Shown: positions 19,183 to 29,001, numbered from the stretch's first letter. The stretch is 64,000 nucleotides of DNA from Mucilaginibacter flavidus (GCF_024055575.1 NZ_JAMXOE010000030.1:1-64000); one strand, 5' to 3'. Numbers and translations are program-made. The notes: generated by a model from the letters alone, not told the origin.

Positions 19183-19351
19183 GTGGGAATTGTGTAGGCG
19201 CAGTCTACAGGCATATTGGTCCGACGTTGCAAGTTTCGGATAGCGGGGTTGAGGTGAATATACCGGTTGATTCCCGAACGCTGTCAGTTCTTAATCACAT
19301 CAGGGCAATTATCGTCGGATAAAAAAAGTTAAATTAGCGGATTAGATAACC

Positions 19352-19942
19352 ATGCTTGATAATTTTTTCGATAAGCTATCAAAAGGGATAACACTCACAG
19401 ACGCTGATAAAGCAATTTTCAGGCAGCATGTTATTGTAAAAAAGTTAAGAAAACACCAATATTTTTTGCAGGAAGGAGAAATTTGCAAATCGGTGGCATT
19501 TGTAAATAAAGGCATGCTCCGTTCTTATCTTGTTGATGAAAAAAACAACGAACGAATTATTCAATTTGCGCCGGAGGGATGGTTTATTTCTGATATATCC
19601 AGTTTTATCACTGAAGATAAATCTAATCTGAATATTGATGCATTAGACGATTCTGAATTGATATTGATGAGCAAAACTGCACACGTCTATCTGGAGACTG
19701 CTATTCCCGAATTTTTCAAATTTAATTATGCTCAGTATCGCGGTGCATACATTGCGCTGCAAAAAAGGTTAATAGATATGTTCACGCTATCTACCGAAGA
19801 AAAATACACTAAACTGCTAAGTATTTATCCGGATATTATGCAGCGCGTACCACAACATATGATCGCTTCTTATCTCGGCTTAACCCCTGAAACGCTGAGC
19901 CGGGTTAGAAAGAAACTTTCTGTTAAAAAGACAAATGCATAA
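19352..19942 (+). CDS. Crp/Fnr family transcription regulator
   Basis: 196 residues. Residues about 15-115 form the cyclic-nucleotide-binding-like beta roll. A dimer helix (about 118-145) and a C-terminal winged helix follow. The recognition helix reads LGLTPETLSRVRKKL and carries E180, S183 and R184 in the same E-x-x-S-R spacing that lets E. coli FNR read TTGAT half sites. There is a single Cys (C45), so no FNR-type iron-sulfur cluster. Signal unknown. Two TTGAT-N4-(A/G)TCAA palindromes begin 4 bp after its stop codon, ahead of the YceI gene, which makes that gene a likely target. Confidence 0.88.
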   Translation: MLDNFFDKLSKGITLTDADKAIFRQHVIVKKLRKHQYFLQEGEICKSVAFVNKGMLRSYLVDEKNNERIIQFAPEGWFISDISSFITEDKSNLNIDALDDSELILMSKTAHVYLETAIPEFFKFNYAQYRGAYIALQKRLIDMFTLSTEEKYTKLLSIYPDIMQRVPQHMIASYLGLTPETLSRVRKKLSVKKTNA

Positions 19943-19945
19943 TCA

Positions 19946-19959
19946 TTGATCGAAATCAA
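19946..19959 (+). promoter_or_regulatory. FNR-like operator 1
   Basis: TTGATCGAAATCAA is an exact TTGAT-N4-ATCAA palindrome. It lies just after the Crp/Fnr gene stop and about 150 bp ahead of the YceI start. Confidence 0.6.
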
Positions 19960-19968
19960 TATAATTTC

Positions 19969-19982
19969 TTGATTTGCGTCAA
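19969..19982 (+). promoter_or_regulatory. FNR-like operator 2
   Basis: TTGATTTGCGTCAA, one mismatch from TTGAT-N4-ATCAA. Its centre is 23 bp from that of operator 1, close to two helical turns, so two dimers could bind the same DNA face. Confidence 0.55.
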
Positions 19983-20106
19983 GACACCTGAGCCAGATAC
20001 GTTCTATTTTTACCCCGACGCTTTCCATCGTTAAACTAAGCATTGGAATATAAATTTGGAAGGCCTTGAAGTTTTCATTTAACTAAATTCAAACCAATTA
20101 TTAAAC

Positions 20107-20685
20107 ATGAAGAAATTATTATTATTTGCAGTTGCACTGCTTTTACAAACCTCATTATTTGCCCAAACAACCACATGGACAAATGATAAAATGCATTCCA
20201 AACTTAAGTTTACCGTCACCCATCATTTGCTTTCGGATGTGGATGGTTTGTTCAAAAATTTTACTGTGACCATAACTGCAGGCAAGCCTGATTTTAGCGA
20301 TGCCGTTTTTGAACTTTCTGCAGATGTGTCTTCGATCAACACCGAAGTTGAAATGCGTGACAATGATTTAAGAAGTGCTAACTTTTTTGATGCAGCGAAA
20401 TACCCGGCTATCACTTTCAAAAGTTCATCAATAAAGGCAGATGGAACGAACAAGTATAAGCTTATAGGCAACCTTACCATGCATGGTGTTACAAAACCTG
20501 TAACGATGGACCTTTGGTACCGCGGCACAAAGGAGAACCCAAATAGCAAGCAAAGCGATGCCGGGTTTAAATTACGGGGTACATTAAAGCGTTCAGACTT
20601 CAATATTGGTGCAAACACACCTACAATACTTGTAAGCGACGAAGTTGAGATCGCAGCTGACGGCGAGTTTGCAAAAGCCCGTTAA
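20107..20685 (+). CDS. YceI family periplasmic protein
   Basis: 192 residues with a signal peptide (LLLFAVALLLQTSLFAQ). The YceI lipocalin-like barrel is evident: the N-terminal TTWTNDKMHSKLKFTVTHH, central DNDLRSANFFDAAKYPAITF and LTMHGVTKPVTMDL. Family members bind polyisoprenoid-like or other amphiphilic ligands in the periplasm. It is followed 55 bp later by a SnoaL-like secreted protein and preceded by two FNR-like palindromes and a Crp/Fnr gene, which suggests a small regulon. Confidence 0.92.
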   Translation: MKKLLLFAVALLLQTSLFAQTTTWTNDKMHSKLKFTVTHHLLSDVDGLFKNFTVTITAGKPDFSDAVFELSADVSSINTEVEMRDNDLRSANFFDAAKYPAITFKSSSIKADGTNKYKLIGNLTMHGVTKPVTMDLWYRGTKENPNSKQSDAGFKLRGTLKRSDFNIGANTPTILVSDEVEIAADGEFAKAR

Positions 20686-20740
20686 TTCCTGGTTTCTAAA
20701 GTTGTGCGCATTCTTATTACACGCTAAAAATAAATTGCAA

Positions 20741-21235
20741 ATGAATAAAAAGTTCATTTCACTTTCTATCGTAATCATTGCTTTATGTGCAAATAACATT
20801 TTTGCACAGTTGCCTTCTATACCGCTTGCAAGTCAAAAAATATTATTGCAAAGCAGCGATCCTAAGCTTGCAGCTAATAAAAAACTGGTATACGATTGCT
20901 GGCGTGAAATGCTGGAAGCTGGTCATCTCGAATTGGCAGATAAATATCTCGCCGAAACTTATATGCAGCATAATCCGAATGTTCCAACAGGAAGAAAAGG
21001 ATTTGTTGAGTTGTTTTCGAAATTTGCACAGCCTAAACCAATTGTGGACACTATAAAAGCGCCTGTAGTTGCTATCGTTGCGGAAGGTGACCTGGTAGTG
21101 ATAAGTTTTGCCGGGAAATTTCCCGACCCGGCGGACAGCACAAAAACATATACATCCACTTGGTTCGACATGTTTCGCATAGAAAATGGAAAACTTGCGG
21201 AGCATTGGGATGGTGCTCAAAAAACAAAGAATTAA
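20741..21235 (+). CDS. SnoaL-like (NTF2-fold) secreted protein
   Basis: 164 residues from the ATG at 20741; this start gives a clean signal peptide ending at NIFAQ, whereas the longer frame overlaps the YceI gene. The mature part has the SnoaL-like pattern: YDCWREMLEAGHLELADKY, YMQHNPNVPTG and a C-terminal FDMFRIENGKLAEHWDG. These small alpha+beta barrels are often annotated as polyketide-cyclase-like, but the reaction is unknown. Probably co-transcribed with yceI. Confidence 0.8.
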   Translation: MNKKFISLSIVIIALCANNIFAQLPSIPLASQKILLQSSDPKLAANKKLVYDCWREMLEAGHLELADKYLAETYMQHNPNVPTGRKGFVELFSKFAQPKPIVDTIKAPVVAIVAEGDLVVISFAGKFPDPADSTKTYTSTWFDMFRIENGKLAEHWDGAQKTKN

Positions 21236-21331
21236 TACAACGAGGTTGTTGTGGTTGTGCATCTCGGGAAAATTCAAACGAAATAATTAACTAATGTTAA
21301 ACATTTGTTTAATACCATTTAAGACCAAGTT

Positions 21332-23020
21332 ATGCATCTATCAACCAGAAGAAAATTCTTAGGGCAGTTGTCATTAATTAGCGCTGCAATTGCCCTCCCA
21401 AAATTTGCCAGTTCTTCAGTTCTGGCTGAAGACGATTTCGTAATAGCCGAAGTTTCTGAGGGCAAGCTTAGAGGTATCAGAAAGGATGGGGTTTGTTTAT
21501 TCAAGGGCGTTCCTTATGCCGGGACACTCTCGGGTGACAGGCGTTTTAAAAGGCCGGCTCCTTTGGAGCCCTGGACGGGTGTACGCGACGCTTTACAACT
21601 TGGTGCCCCCGCTATCCAATCACAATTTCAGTCCCGCGCAGTAAACGAACCAAAGCCAGCCGAAGACTGCTTGTTTTTAAATGTTTGGACGCCGGCTAAT
21701 GATAATAAAAAACGTCCTGTGATGTTTTACAATCATGGAGGCGGTTTTTCTAACGGCTCTGGCGGCGCCCTTGATCAGGATGGCTCAAACCTTGCCCGTT
21801 TTTTTGATGTGGTGGTAGTAGAGACCAATCACAGGTTAGGATTAATGGCCTTTCTATATTTGGAGCATATTGCTGGCCCGGAATATGCCGGTTCGGGTAA
21901 TAACGGTCTCCTGGACATCGTCGACGGCCTAAAGTGGGTGAAAAAGAATATTGCAGCTTTTGGCGGCGACCCTGGTAATGTGATGATCTGGGGAGAGTCG
22001 GGCGGTGGCGCAAAAACAAGCTGCTTGTATGCCATGCCCGCAGCGGCGCCATATTTTAATAAGGCCTCTATCGAAAGCGGCCCCGGCCTTCGGATGTTGC
22101 CAAAGGAGGCAGCAATCGAAATGACGAAATTGGTGTTTAAGGAACTAAATATCGATATCAAGGACTGGAAAAAAATACTTGATATTCCCATCGGGGACCT
22201 GGTGGATGTTCAAAATAAAGTTCCCCCCTTAATGGCTGAGAGCGACTATATCCGCAAACACGGCGTGGTAGGGTTCGTTCCTAATAATTTTGCGCCGGTG
22301 GTGGACGGGGTTGCACTGCCCAATGACCCGTTTGATCCCTTCGCGCCGAAAATTTCAAAGGATAAGCCACTCATGACGGGCTGGAATGAAGATGAATGGG
22401 CATTTTTCGCGATGGCTTCGCATGATACCGGTGCACTGAAAAACGACTTTACATTTGAGGCATTACAAACAAAATTTGAACCGGAGTTCGGTGCTGATAC
22501 GCAGAAAATAATTGCGACCTACAGGGAAACCAGGCCGAACGCGTCGGCAAGTGATATCTGGATGGCTGTTAAATCAATCAATATGATGGGACTTGGGACC
22601 ATTGCTATCGCAGAAAGGAAAACGGAACAACATGGCGCCCCGGTATATCTTTATAACTTTGGTTATAAATCAGAAGCAAAGGTCCCCGGCACTGATTATC
22701 CTTTCGGTACACCGCATGCTATGGATATTACGTTCAAATTCAATAATGAAGTGCCTGGTGCGCCGGCCGGTTTTTTAAGCGGGAACAAGCCTGAGCGCTT
22801 TATTGCATCGCATCATATGGCGGAGCTATGGACTACTTTTGCAAGGACCGGTAAGCCTGCTGCAAAGGATGTTCCCGAGTGGCCAGCCTACAATTTGACC
22901 GACCGGCCTACCATGCGTATTGACAGTACCTGCGAGGTAATTAATGACAGGTACAAAGAAGAACTGGCGATGTGGCGGTCGATAGGCAGGGTAGGTTATC
23001 ACTCGCTTAATTCAAGGTAA
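21332..23020 (+). CDS. Type B carboxylesterase, Tat-exported
   Basis: 562 residues of the alpha/beta hydrolase carboxylesterase family. The leader holds a twin-arginine motif (STRRKFLGQL). The catalytic Ser is in GESGGG (S223) and the oxyanion loop is HGGGF (135-139). The EDCLFLNVWTP signature is at 111-121, and a C-terminal PHAMDI supplies the likely catalytic His. It hydrolyses ester bonds of unknown substrates outside the cytoplasm. It is 96 bp after the SnoaL gene on the same strand and may belong to the same Crp/Fnr-controlled group. Confidence 0.92.
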   Translation: MHLSTRRKFLGQLSLISAAIALPKFASSSVLAEDDFVIAEVSEGKLRGIRKDGVCLFKGVPYAGTLSGDRRFKRPAPLEPWTGVRDALQLGAPAIQSQFQSRAVNEPKPAEDCLFLNVWTPANDNKKRPVMFYNHGGGFSNGSGGALDQDGSNLARFFDVVVVETNHRLGLMAFLYLEHIAGPEYAGSGNNGLLDIVDGLKWVKKNIAAFGGDPGNVMIWGESGGGAKTSCLYAMPAAAPYFNKASIESGPGLRMLPKEAAIEMTKLVFKELNIDIKDWKKILDIPIGDLVDVQNKVPPLMAESDYIRKHGVVGFVPNNFAPVVDGVALPNDPFDPFAPKISKDKPLMTGWNEDEWAFFAMASHDTGALKNDFTFEALQTKFEPEFGADTQKIIATYRETRPNASASDIWMAVKSINMMGLGTIAIAERKTEQHGAPVYLYNFGYKSEAKVPGTDYPFGTPHAMDITFKFNNEVPGAPAGFLSGNKPERFIASHHMAELWTTFARTGKPAAKDVPEWPAYNLTDRPTMRIDSTCEVINDRYKEELAMWRSIGRVGYHSLNSR

Positions 23021-23338
23021 CCGGCATTTCCTACGCTGTAGCTATAGTCAATCAAATTTATTAGGTACAATTAAAACATCACCAACTTGTACCTGGCAGA
23101 TGAAACCTCGCTGTTCGAGTTTGCAACTTCAGCCTACTATGCCTGTAGATTGTATCTACACTTACCTATCGTGCGAATTACCATCATAGCGACAGCTTTT
23201 CAAACCCATCGCTATGTAAAACACCGTCATCCCTCAGCAAAAAAGCCCCGCACCCACCTTCCTCCCCTCATCCCCGCAGTTAAAAAATCACGAAAAACAA
23301 GAAACCAAAGCAAGCACGGAGCCTCTAAATCAAATCAA
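23021..23338. other. Convergent spacer
   Basis: 318 bases between two converging genes. It has a perfect hairpin TGTAGAT-tgt-ATCTACA (23144-23160) and a looser pair ATAGCGA/TCGCTAT about 40 bp further on, either of which might end transcription. No gene is credible. Confidence 0.45.
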
Positions 23339-24640
23339 CTATTGCTCAGTCACCGGTAACGGAAACTCTGTCCAAACATCGTCGCCGGTTCTATCAATTG
23401 GCAATGTGCCCAACAAATCATATCTCCGCATATCAATCCAGCGGTGGCCTTCAAAAAACAGGGAGTAGCGCCTTTGCTTTAGCATCTCGGTAATTAAAGC
23501 CGGCTGTGTAACCGCGCCGGCATAATTGCCCAGGCCGTGGCCATTCCTGATAACGTTAATGGCTTTAACGCCTTCCACAAAATTATTTAGCTGGATATTA
23601 GCCTCCGCATAAATAAGTATCAGTTCTTCGTTGCGGATAATGCCAACCGGCGCGGTGCTCGAGGTGTAAATCCACACGTCCCTGTCGCTGCTCAGGCCGC
23701 TTAGTGCTGCGGGGCTGGTGCGCAGCGTGGCTTTGCCAAGCCTGTCGTCGCCGGCCTCAATGTCGGTAGCAAATGTTGGGTGCGCCACCCGTTGTTCGCC
23801 GCTTTGGTTTTGCGGGATAAATACGGGGTTCAGCTGGTCGCCCGATCCTGTGCCAAAAACATGGAACACGCCGGTGTTGAAATTTTTGGTCAGGCTAAAA
23901 AACGATGCGTTTAAATTATCGAGCGCCGGTTGCCAGTTTTTTTGATACACGCTTACCCTTGCAGCAAGCGCGCGGTTAAACTGCGTTAATCCTGCTGCGT
24001 CATCCAATCCTGCAAAACCAGCTAAAGGGAACGAAATAGATGCCCCGCTGAAATCACTTTTTGCCGAATCGAGCAAAGCGGTGATTGCCGCCAAACTATT
24101 TGTATAAGTAAGGAACGGCCCCAAATGGTCGGGGTTTGCCACATCAACCCTTATACCTTTTGTATAGGTAAGGTTAAGGTTTAATAAAAGCTGGTAGGCC
24201 TTAATGGTGCGGGCAAAGCCAATATAGCCTTTCTTTTGCGCACTGCTTATCAGCGTAGAATTATTGGCAGCCTGGATAAGGATATTACAGTTTTTTACCA
24301 CGGCATACCTGGCCGCCCAGGGGAAGGTAATATAAAAATTACTGCCGCTTAAGGTAGCGCTGTTAGCACCAAGCAGATCCAGAACATACCGCGGTTCCGA
24401 TCCCGAAAAACGGTAGCCTTCGCGGCCGATGATACTTACATCATCCAGGTAAAAATTAAGGCCGTTCCTCATGCCCGATTCCGTACCGCTCACCAGGTTG
24501 TTTAATTCGCTTTGTGATGCGTTTTTTGATAAATCCTGTATGGTTGCATTATTTAAATCGCCATAATCTTTTTTACAGCCCGCAAAAAGCAGGGTGGCCG
24601 CCGCAAACAGGATGCTATATTTTTTGATATTTTTTTTCAT
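23339..24640 (-). CDS. SusD/RagB-type outer-membrane lipoprotein
   Basis: 433 residues from the ATG at 24640 (a GTG 9 bp upstream is also open). Lipobox LFAGC is followed by KKDYGDLNN. SusD-like tetratricopeptide-type helices follow (ARTIKAYQLLLNLNLTYTKG), with a C-terminal RxxYSLFFEGHRWIDMRRYD typical of the family. It is shorter than the usual 480-550 residues. With the SusC protein next door it forms a lidded importer for glycans or peptides at the cell surface. The gap to susC is 20 bp, so they form one operon. Confidence 0.92.
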   Translation of the reverse strand: MKKNIKKYSILFAAATLLFAGCKKDYGDLNNATIQDLSKNASQSELNNLVSGTESGMRNGLNFYLDDVSIIGREGYRFSGSEPRYVLDLLGANSATLSGSNFYITFPWAARYAVVKNCNILIQAANNSTLISSAQKKGYIGFARTIKAYQLLLNLNLTYTKGIRVDVANPDHLGPFLTYTNSLAAITALLDSAKSDFSGASISFPLAGFAGLDDAAGLTQFNRALAARVSVYQKNWQPALDNLNASFFSLTKNFNTGVFHVFGTGSGDQLNPVFIPQNQSGEQRVAHPTFATDIEAGDDRLGKATLRTSPAALSGLSSDRDVWIYTSSTAPVGIIRNEELILIYAEANIQLNNFVEGVKAINVIRNGHGLGNYAGAVTQPALITEMLKQRRYSLFFEGHRWIDMRRYDLLGTLPIDRTGDDVWTEFPLPVTEQ

Positions 24641-24660
24641 GATAATCACTTTTCTAAGAA

Positions 24661-27594
24661 TTAAAAATTAAATGAAACGTGGAAGGCCGCCGATTTGGTT
24701 GCAGGATACGGGTCGATATCTACACCCGACGAAAAGCCGGTGCCAAAGTTTGATACTTCGGGATCATAACCTTTGTATTTGGTTATAGTGATGTAGTTGT
24801 TTAGCGATGCCCCAACAGTTATGCTTTTGATGTATGAAACAGGCAGCTTGTTGATGGTATAATACAAGCCTATTTCGCGTAAACGCAGGTAGGTTGATGT
24901 TTCAACCGTTTGGTGCGCGTCCGAACCGACTTTCATCAACTGCGCTACGCCGTGAGGTACATGCGGTATGCTGGATGGTTTATCATAATCAACATCGGTG
25001 CTTCCAAAAACATTCTGCAGTTGTGTTACGTCAACATTTTGGCCGCCCTTTTTCCAATGCCACAAAAAGCGCAAACTTAGCTTTTGGAAAAAAGTAACCT
25101 CGTTATAGCTGTTCATCTGGAATGTTGGCTCGGCATCGCCCAACACGCCCACGCCCTGGCCGTTAAGCCCAATAATCTGGGTGGCCGATTTGCCTTGTTC
25201 TATCTGGTAAGTTCCCAGCAGTACGCCGCCTACCGAACCCAGTTGTACCGGCGAAACAATGAGTTTTGTTACTTTTGAACGGTTAAGCCAGAAGTTAACA
25301 GAGGTGTTCCAAACTATATTTTTCGATTCAACCGGCCTTGCATTCAAACCCAGTTCGAAGCCATGGTTGGTTAAGTCGCCCGCGTTAACCCATTTTTGGG
25401 CAAAGCCCGATGATGGCGGCGGGGTAGTTAATAAAAGGAAATCAAATATGTTCTTCTTGTAATAGCTTAATTCAAAACCTAACCGGCCTTTTAGTAAGCT
25501 AAAGTCGATGCCGGTTTCAAATTCAGTTTGCCTTTCGGGTTTAATATTGGCATCGCCGGCCTGGGTATTTACCAGTAATCCCGGGAAGCCGGTAATATTT
25601 GATACGCCCAACGCGCTGAATTTACTGCCATAGGCAGGCACGTTATTAGCCTGACCGTAAGCTGCACGCAGTTTAACGCTCTCAAACAGGCCTGGTTTTA
25701 TAATGCCCATATCTACCAGGTTCCATGATAAACCGGCCTTAGGATACAGGTAGAATTTTGAAACATTGCCGTTGTTGCTCGATCTGTCGAACCGCAGGCC
25801 TCCTGTTAAGGTAATTGCGTTAATAATGTGTGCCTCTTCCTGTATAAAAATACCGCTGTTAAGATATTTGGTGCGCAGTTGCGTAACATTTAAAGCACCC
25901 GCCTGGTCAACATTCGACTGGCCCGCTATCACTTGCGATGCTACGTCCAGAATGTTGTTGTAGTTACCGGTTTCCTGGGTTACGCCTGCCGACGAAGTAA
26001 GCGTTAATTTGTCAGAAGGGGTAAAGGTGTTTACCAGCGACAAAATGTAATTGGTGCTCAGGTTTTTTGTAGAGCCTTGTATAGACTGGCCTTTATTAAC
26101 CGATTCAAACTGCAATACACTCGGAAACAATACAGTTGTTTGCAGGTTATAAAAATCAACGCCGCCGCGCCCGATAAATTTGGTATTGCTGTGGCTGCTC
26201 TTTTGCAGTGTTATCTCCAGGTTTGCGCCGGTTATAAACCTGTTTACCGATTCATTATTTTCCATCAGTGCAATGGTTTGCAACGGGTTTGACGCAGCAA
26301 AGGGGTTGTCGGGATAAATTCCCTTGGCATCAGGGTGTAACTGAGCAAAATCAGGTGTCGATGACAATGCTATACCGGTAGTAACGCCGGCATTATCATT
26401 CCCAAATATACCCCTGTCGGCCGATGAATTAACATAGTTGGTAGTGATGCCTATTTTAATATTGTCGGTAATTTTATGATCAAGGTTTAGCCGTACGCTG
26501 GTATTGCTATACCCCGTGCGGTCTACAATGCCGCCATCTTTTTTTTGCGCAACTGAAAAATAAAAGCCGGTTTTATCACTCCCGCCGCTCATACTTAGCA
26601 GCGTGTTCCTGGTTAAAGGGGTATGGTCGTAAATCTCTTTTTCATAATCGTATATGTGGCCGGCGCTTTGTGCAGCATTAAACGCCGCTGTCAGCGAAGC
26701 CGGATCGCCGGGCAACGTGGCCGCGGTTTCTGCGGTAAACTGCCTGGTGCCCAATAATTTTATGGGTTTTAAAAAGCCAAGGTCCTGCGACAAAGTAATG
26801 TTTGTTTTACCCTGTTTGCCTTTCTTGGTGGTGATAATTATTACACCGCCCGATGCTTTAGATCCGTAAATGGCTGCTGCAGACGCGCCTTTTAGTATTT
26901 CTATACTTTCGATATCCTCCGCCCTGATATCAGCAATACGGCTTGATGGATTGTCCTGGTTTGACTGTGAGCCACCCGGGCCTGCTAAACTTACCGCATT
27001 CAAACCACCCGAGGTAGCCGAGTTGTCTACATAAACGCCGTCGACCACGTAAAGGGGTTGTGTGTTGCCGTAGATGGAAGTTACCCCGCGTAGTTTTACC
27101 GAAACGCCACCACCCGGTGCGCCTGAGTTGGAGTTGATGTAGGCCCCCGAAATTTTACCTTCGAGCGCGCCATCAAGTGTTTGTGCCGGGGCTGTGCCAT
27201 TTAATTCTTTCGAACTGATCACTCCCACGGCATTTGCCAGGTTTTTCCTTTTAACAGATGTTGCCAGGCCGGTTACCACTACTTCATCAAGCCGGGAAAC
27301 GTCTTCAACAAGTTTTATGTCCAGCGTTGAAGCGCCGGCTGTGTTGATTGTCTGCGTTCTGTAGCCTAATGCGGTTATTATTAAAACGGCATTGTCGGGC
27401 ACGCTTATCGTAAATTTCCCATTTACGTCTGAAGCCACGGCCTGCGACGAATTTTTTACGCCGATAGTGGCGCTTTGCACCGGTACATTGTTACTGGTAA
27501 CAGTGCCCGTAACTGTTTTGTTCTGGGCAAAAAGTGAAATAGGAATTATGGTTACAAGTAACCATCCTATTATAAAAAGTAATTTATTTCTCAT
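24661..27594 (-). CDS. SusC/RagA-type TonB-linked outer-membrane transporter
   Basis: 977 residues with a signal peptide. The order is a CarboxypepD-regulatory-like beta domain (about 25-105), a TonB plug with LRGVTSIYGNTQPLYVVDGV, and a 22-strand barrel ending in an aromatic residue (HVSFNF). It imports an oligosaccharide or peptide captured by the SusD partner. No sigma/anti-sigma pair and no glycoside hydrolase genes are next to it, so the substrate cannot be guessed. An AhpD-like gene lies upstream on the same strand, 46 bp away. Confidence 0.95.
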   Translation of the reverse strand: MRNKLLFIIGWLLVTIIPISLFAQNKTVTGTVTSNNVPVQSATIGVKNSSQAVASDVNGKFTISVPDNAVLIITALGYRTQTINTAGASTLDIKLVEDVSRLDEVVVTGLATSVKRKNLANAVGVISSKELNGTAPAQTLDGALEGKISGAYINSNSGAPGGGVSVKLRGVTSIYGNTQPLYVVDGVYVDNSATSGGLNAVSLAGPGGSQSNQDNPSSRIADIRAEDIESIEILKGASAAAIYGSKASGGVIIITTKKGKQGKTNITLSQDLGFLKPIKLLGTRQFTAETAATLPGDPASLTAAFNAAQSAGHIYDYEKEIYDHTPLTRNTLLSMSGGSDKTGFYFSVAQKKDGGIVDRTGYSNTSVRLNLDHKITDNIKIGITTNYVNSSADRGIFGNDNAGVTTGIALSSTPDFAQLHPDAKGIYPDNPFAASNPLQTIALMENNESVNRFITGANLEITLQKSSHSNTKFIGRGGVDFYNLQTTVLFPSVLQFESVNKGQSIQGSTKNLSTNYILSLVNTFTPSDKLTLTSSAGVTQETGNYNNILDVASQVIAGQSNVDQAGALNVTQLRTKYLNSGIFIQEEAHIINAITLTGGLRFDRSSNNGNVSKFYLYPKAGLSWNLVDMGIIKPGLFESVKLRAAYGQANNVPAYGSKFSALGVSNITGFPGLLVNTQAGDANIKPERQTEFETGIDFSLLKGRLGFELSYYKKNIFDFLLLTTPPPSSGFAQKWVNAGDLTNHGFELGLNARPVESKNIVWNTSVNFWLNRSKVTKLIVSPVQLGSVGGVLLGTYQIEQGKSATQIIGLNGQGVGVLGDAEPTFQMNSYNEVTFFQKLSLRFLWHWKKGGQNVDVTQLQNVFGSTDVDYDKPSSIPHVPHGVAQLMKVGSDAHQTVETSTYLRLREIGLYYTINKLPVSYIKSITVGASLNNYITITKYKGYDPEVSNFGTGFSSGVDIDPYPATKSAAFHVSFNF

Positions 27595-27640
27595 TGTTTT
27601 GGTTTTGGTTTAATGATTTTGATAATTAGGTAAGAAGCGC

Positions 27641-28228
27641 TTATGCTTGTTTTGCTTCCTCATTTTCGGCGGTGGGCTGTTTGCTGGTAATAATGTGATT
27701 GCCGTAGCCCTTTTCAACAATTTGCCGCGCCCTTAAGGGGTAGCTTGAAAGGTCGGTTGGCGTGTAGGAAGCAAGTCCGTCAACATAACGGTTAAACATG
27801 CAAAAAGCCGCAGCGATAAGCACGGTATCGTGTATGTCCTTATCGGTTGCGCCAAGGTGTTTGGCGGTTGCAACCTGTTCGTCAGTTACTAGTTTGCCAC
27901 CCTTTTGTACACTTCCGGCAATGGCCAGCAGTGCCTTTAATTTGTCAGAAATGGCGGCATTGGCGTAGTCCTTTTTTACCTGCTCTACCAGGTCGGTATT
28001 CCCGTCAAGGTAGCAAACAGCAATGGCGCCATGCGATTGCTGGCAATAGAAACAATCGTTCAGGTAGGAGACATAGGTGCCTATCAGTTCCCGGTCGGCC
28101 ATGCTTAAGGTATCGCTGGTGCGCAGCAGCAGGTTGGCCAGCTCGCCCATGGGGGCAGCAGTTTCGGGGCTAAAGGCCATTAACGACCGCATGCCGGGCA
28201 GATTTTTATCTACATTAATGTGGGGCAT
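27641..28228 (-). CDS. AhpD/carboxymuconolactone decarboxylase-like protein
   Basis: 195 residues from the ATG at 28228 (MPHINVDKNLPG); an in-frame ATG at 28300 would add a poorly conserved leader. The CMD/AhpD fold carries the redox motif CFYCQQSH (C59, C62, H66). Members with this motif act as thiol-dependent peroxidases or reductases in the cytoplasm. It is the first gene of a likely operon with SusC and SusD, an unusual partnership; it may protect against peroxide made during growth on the imported substrate, but that is inference. Confidence 0.82.
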   Translation of the reverse strand: MPHINVDKNLPGMRSLMAFSPETAAPMGELANLLLRTSDTLSMADRELIGTYVSYLNDCFYCQQSHGAIAVCYLDGNTDLVEQVKKDYANAAISDKLKALLAIAGSVQKGGKLVTDEQVATAKHLGATDKDIHDTVLIAAAFCMFNRYVDGLASYTPTDLSSYPLRARQIVEKGYGNHIITSKQPTAENEEAKQA

Positions 28229-28452
28229 ATTTTTGCTTTTTGTGATGAATGAAAATTTAGAAAAAAGGATGGGGATGGGGAGCTTTTTACCGTCCGTCAA
28301 AAAATCAAGAGGCAGTTAAATGAGTACCTTTTATGCGGCAATCGCCCGCATACATGGTAATGCAGCACGGGCCCATTTCGCAAATAACAAAACAGGCACG
28401 TTGCCGATCAAATAGCTTCTCGGAAAATTTTGATTGAATAAAAAAAAGCAGC

Positions 28453-29001
28453 TTAGCAAGCAAGCCGGGGTGGCTGCTCGGGAATATCAGTATTTTGATA
28501 AATCAACGCCTGTGCCCGTTGTGGCGCAGGATGGGTTAATATTTTAACGGGCGATTCAAATGCAACCTGTGTAAACGGAATAAATGAATTTACCTGCAAT
28601 ACAAACTTAACAGGCGGCACATGTTCTTTTTTTGGCACAGGTACGTTTTTCACGCCTTTTACATTTAATACATTGCCATCGTTTAGCCGGGTAGTTTGGT
28701 AGTTAGGAACGCACATTAAATATATGGCATCCCTGGTTACCTTCATTTTAACGTAGTTGTAACTAATATCTTCAAATTGTATCACCCCGCTAACATTCTC
28801 ATATTCCGGCCAGTCTGCCGAAACATTCATTTGAACTGGCAATTTTATTTCGGTAAGGTCCTTAACGTTGTATAAACCTTTGCTGGTTTGCGAATTGAAA
28901 AAAAGGTTTGATTTAAATACAAGAAATTCACGAAGCGCTAAACTTCCGCCTATGTTAAATAGCTGAACCAGCAAAAGCGATATAGCAACAATTCGTGTCA
29001 A
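28453..29001 (-). CDS. Hypothetical secreted protein
   Basis: 182 residues with an N-terminal hydrophobic helix (VAISLLLVQLFNIGGSLAL) that could be a signal or anchor. The rest is beta-rich with several Val/Pro stretches (VPVPKKEHVPPVKF) and a C-terminal Pro-rich tail ending in Cys. I do not recognise a family. It is 225 bp upstream of the AhpD-like gene on the same strand and may begin that transcript. Confidence 0.6.
   Translation of the reverse strand: MTRIVAISLLLVQLFNIGGSLALREFLVFKSNLFFNSQTSKGLYNVKDLTEIKLPVQMNVSADWPEYENVSGVIQFEDISYNYVKMKVTRDAIYLMCVPNYQTTRLNDGNVLNVKGVKNVPVPKKEHVPPVKFVLQVNSFIPFTQVAFESPVKILTHPAPQRAQALIYQNTDIPEQPPRLAC

Noticed and set aside
23087..23359. 90-codon open frame in the convergent spacer
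   Set aside because: No start signal, low-complexity peptide, and it overlaps the SusD gene on the other strand.
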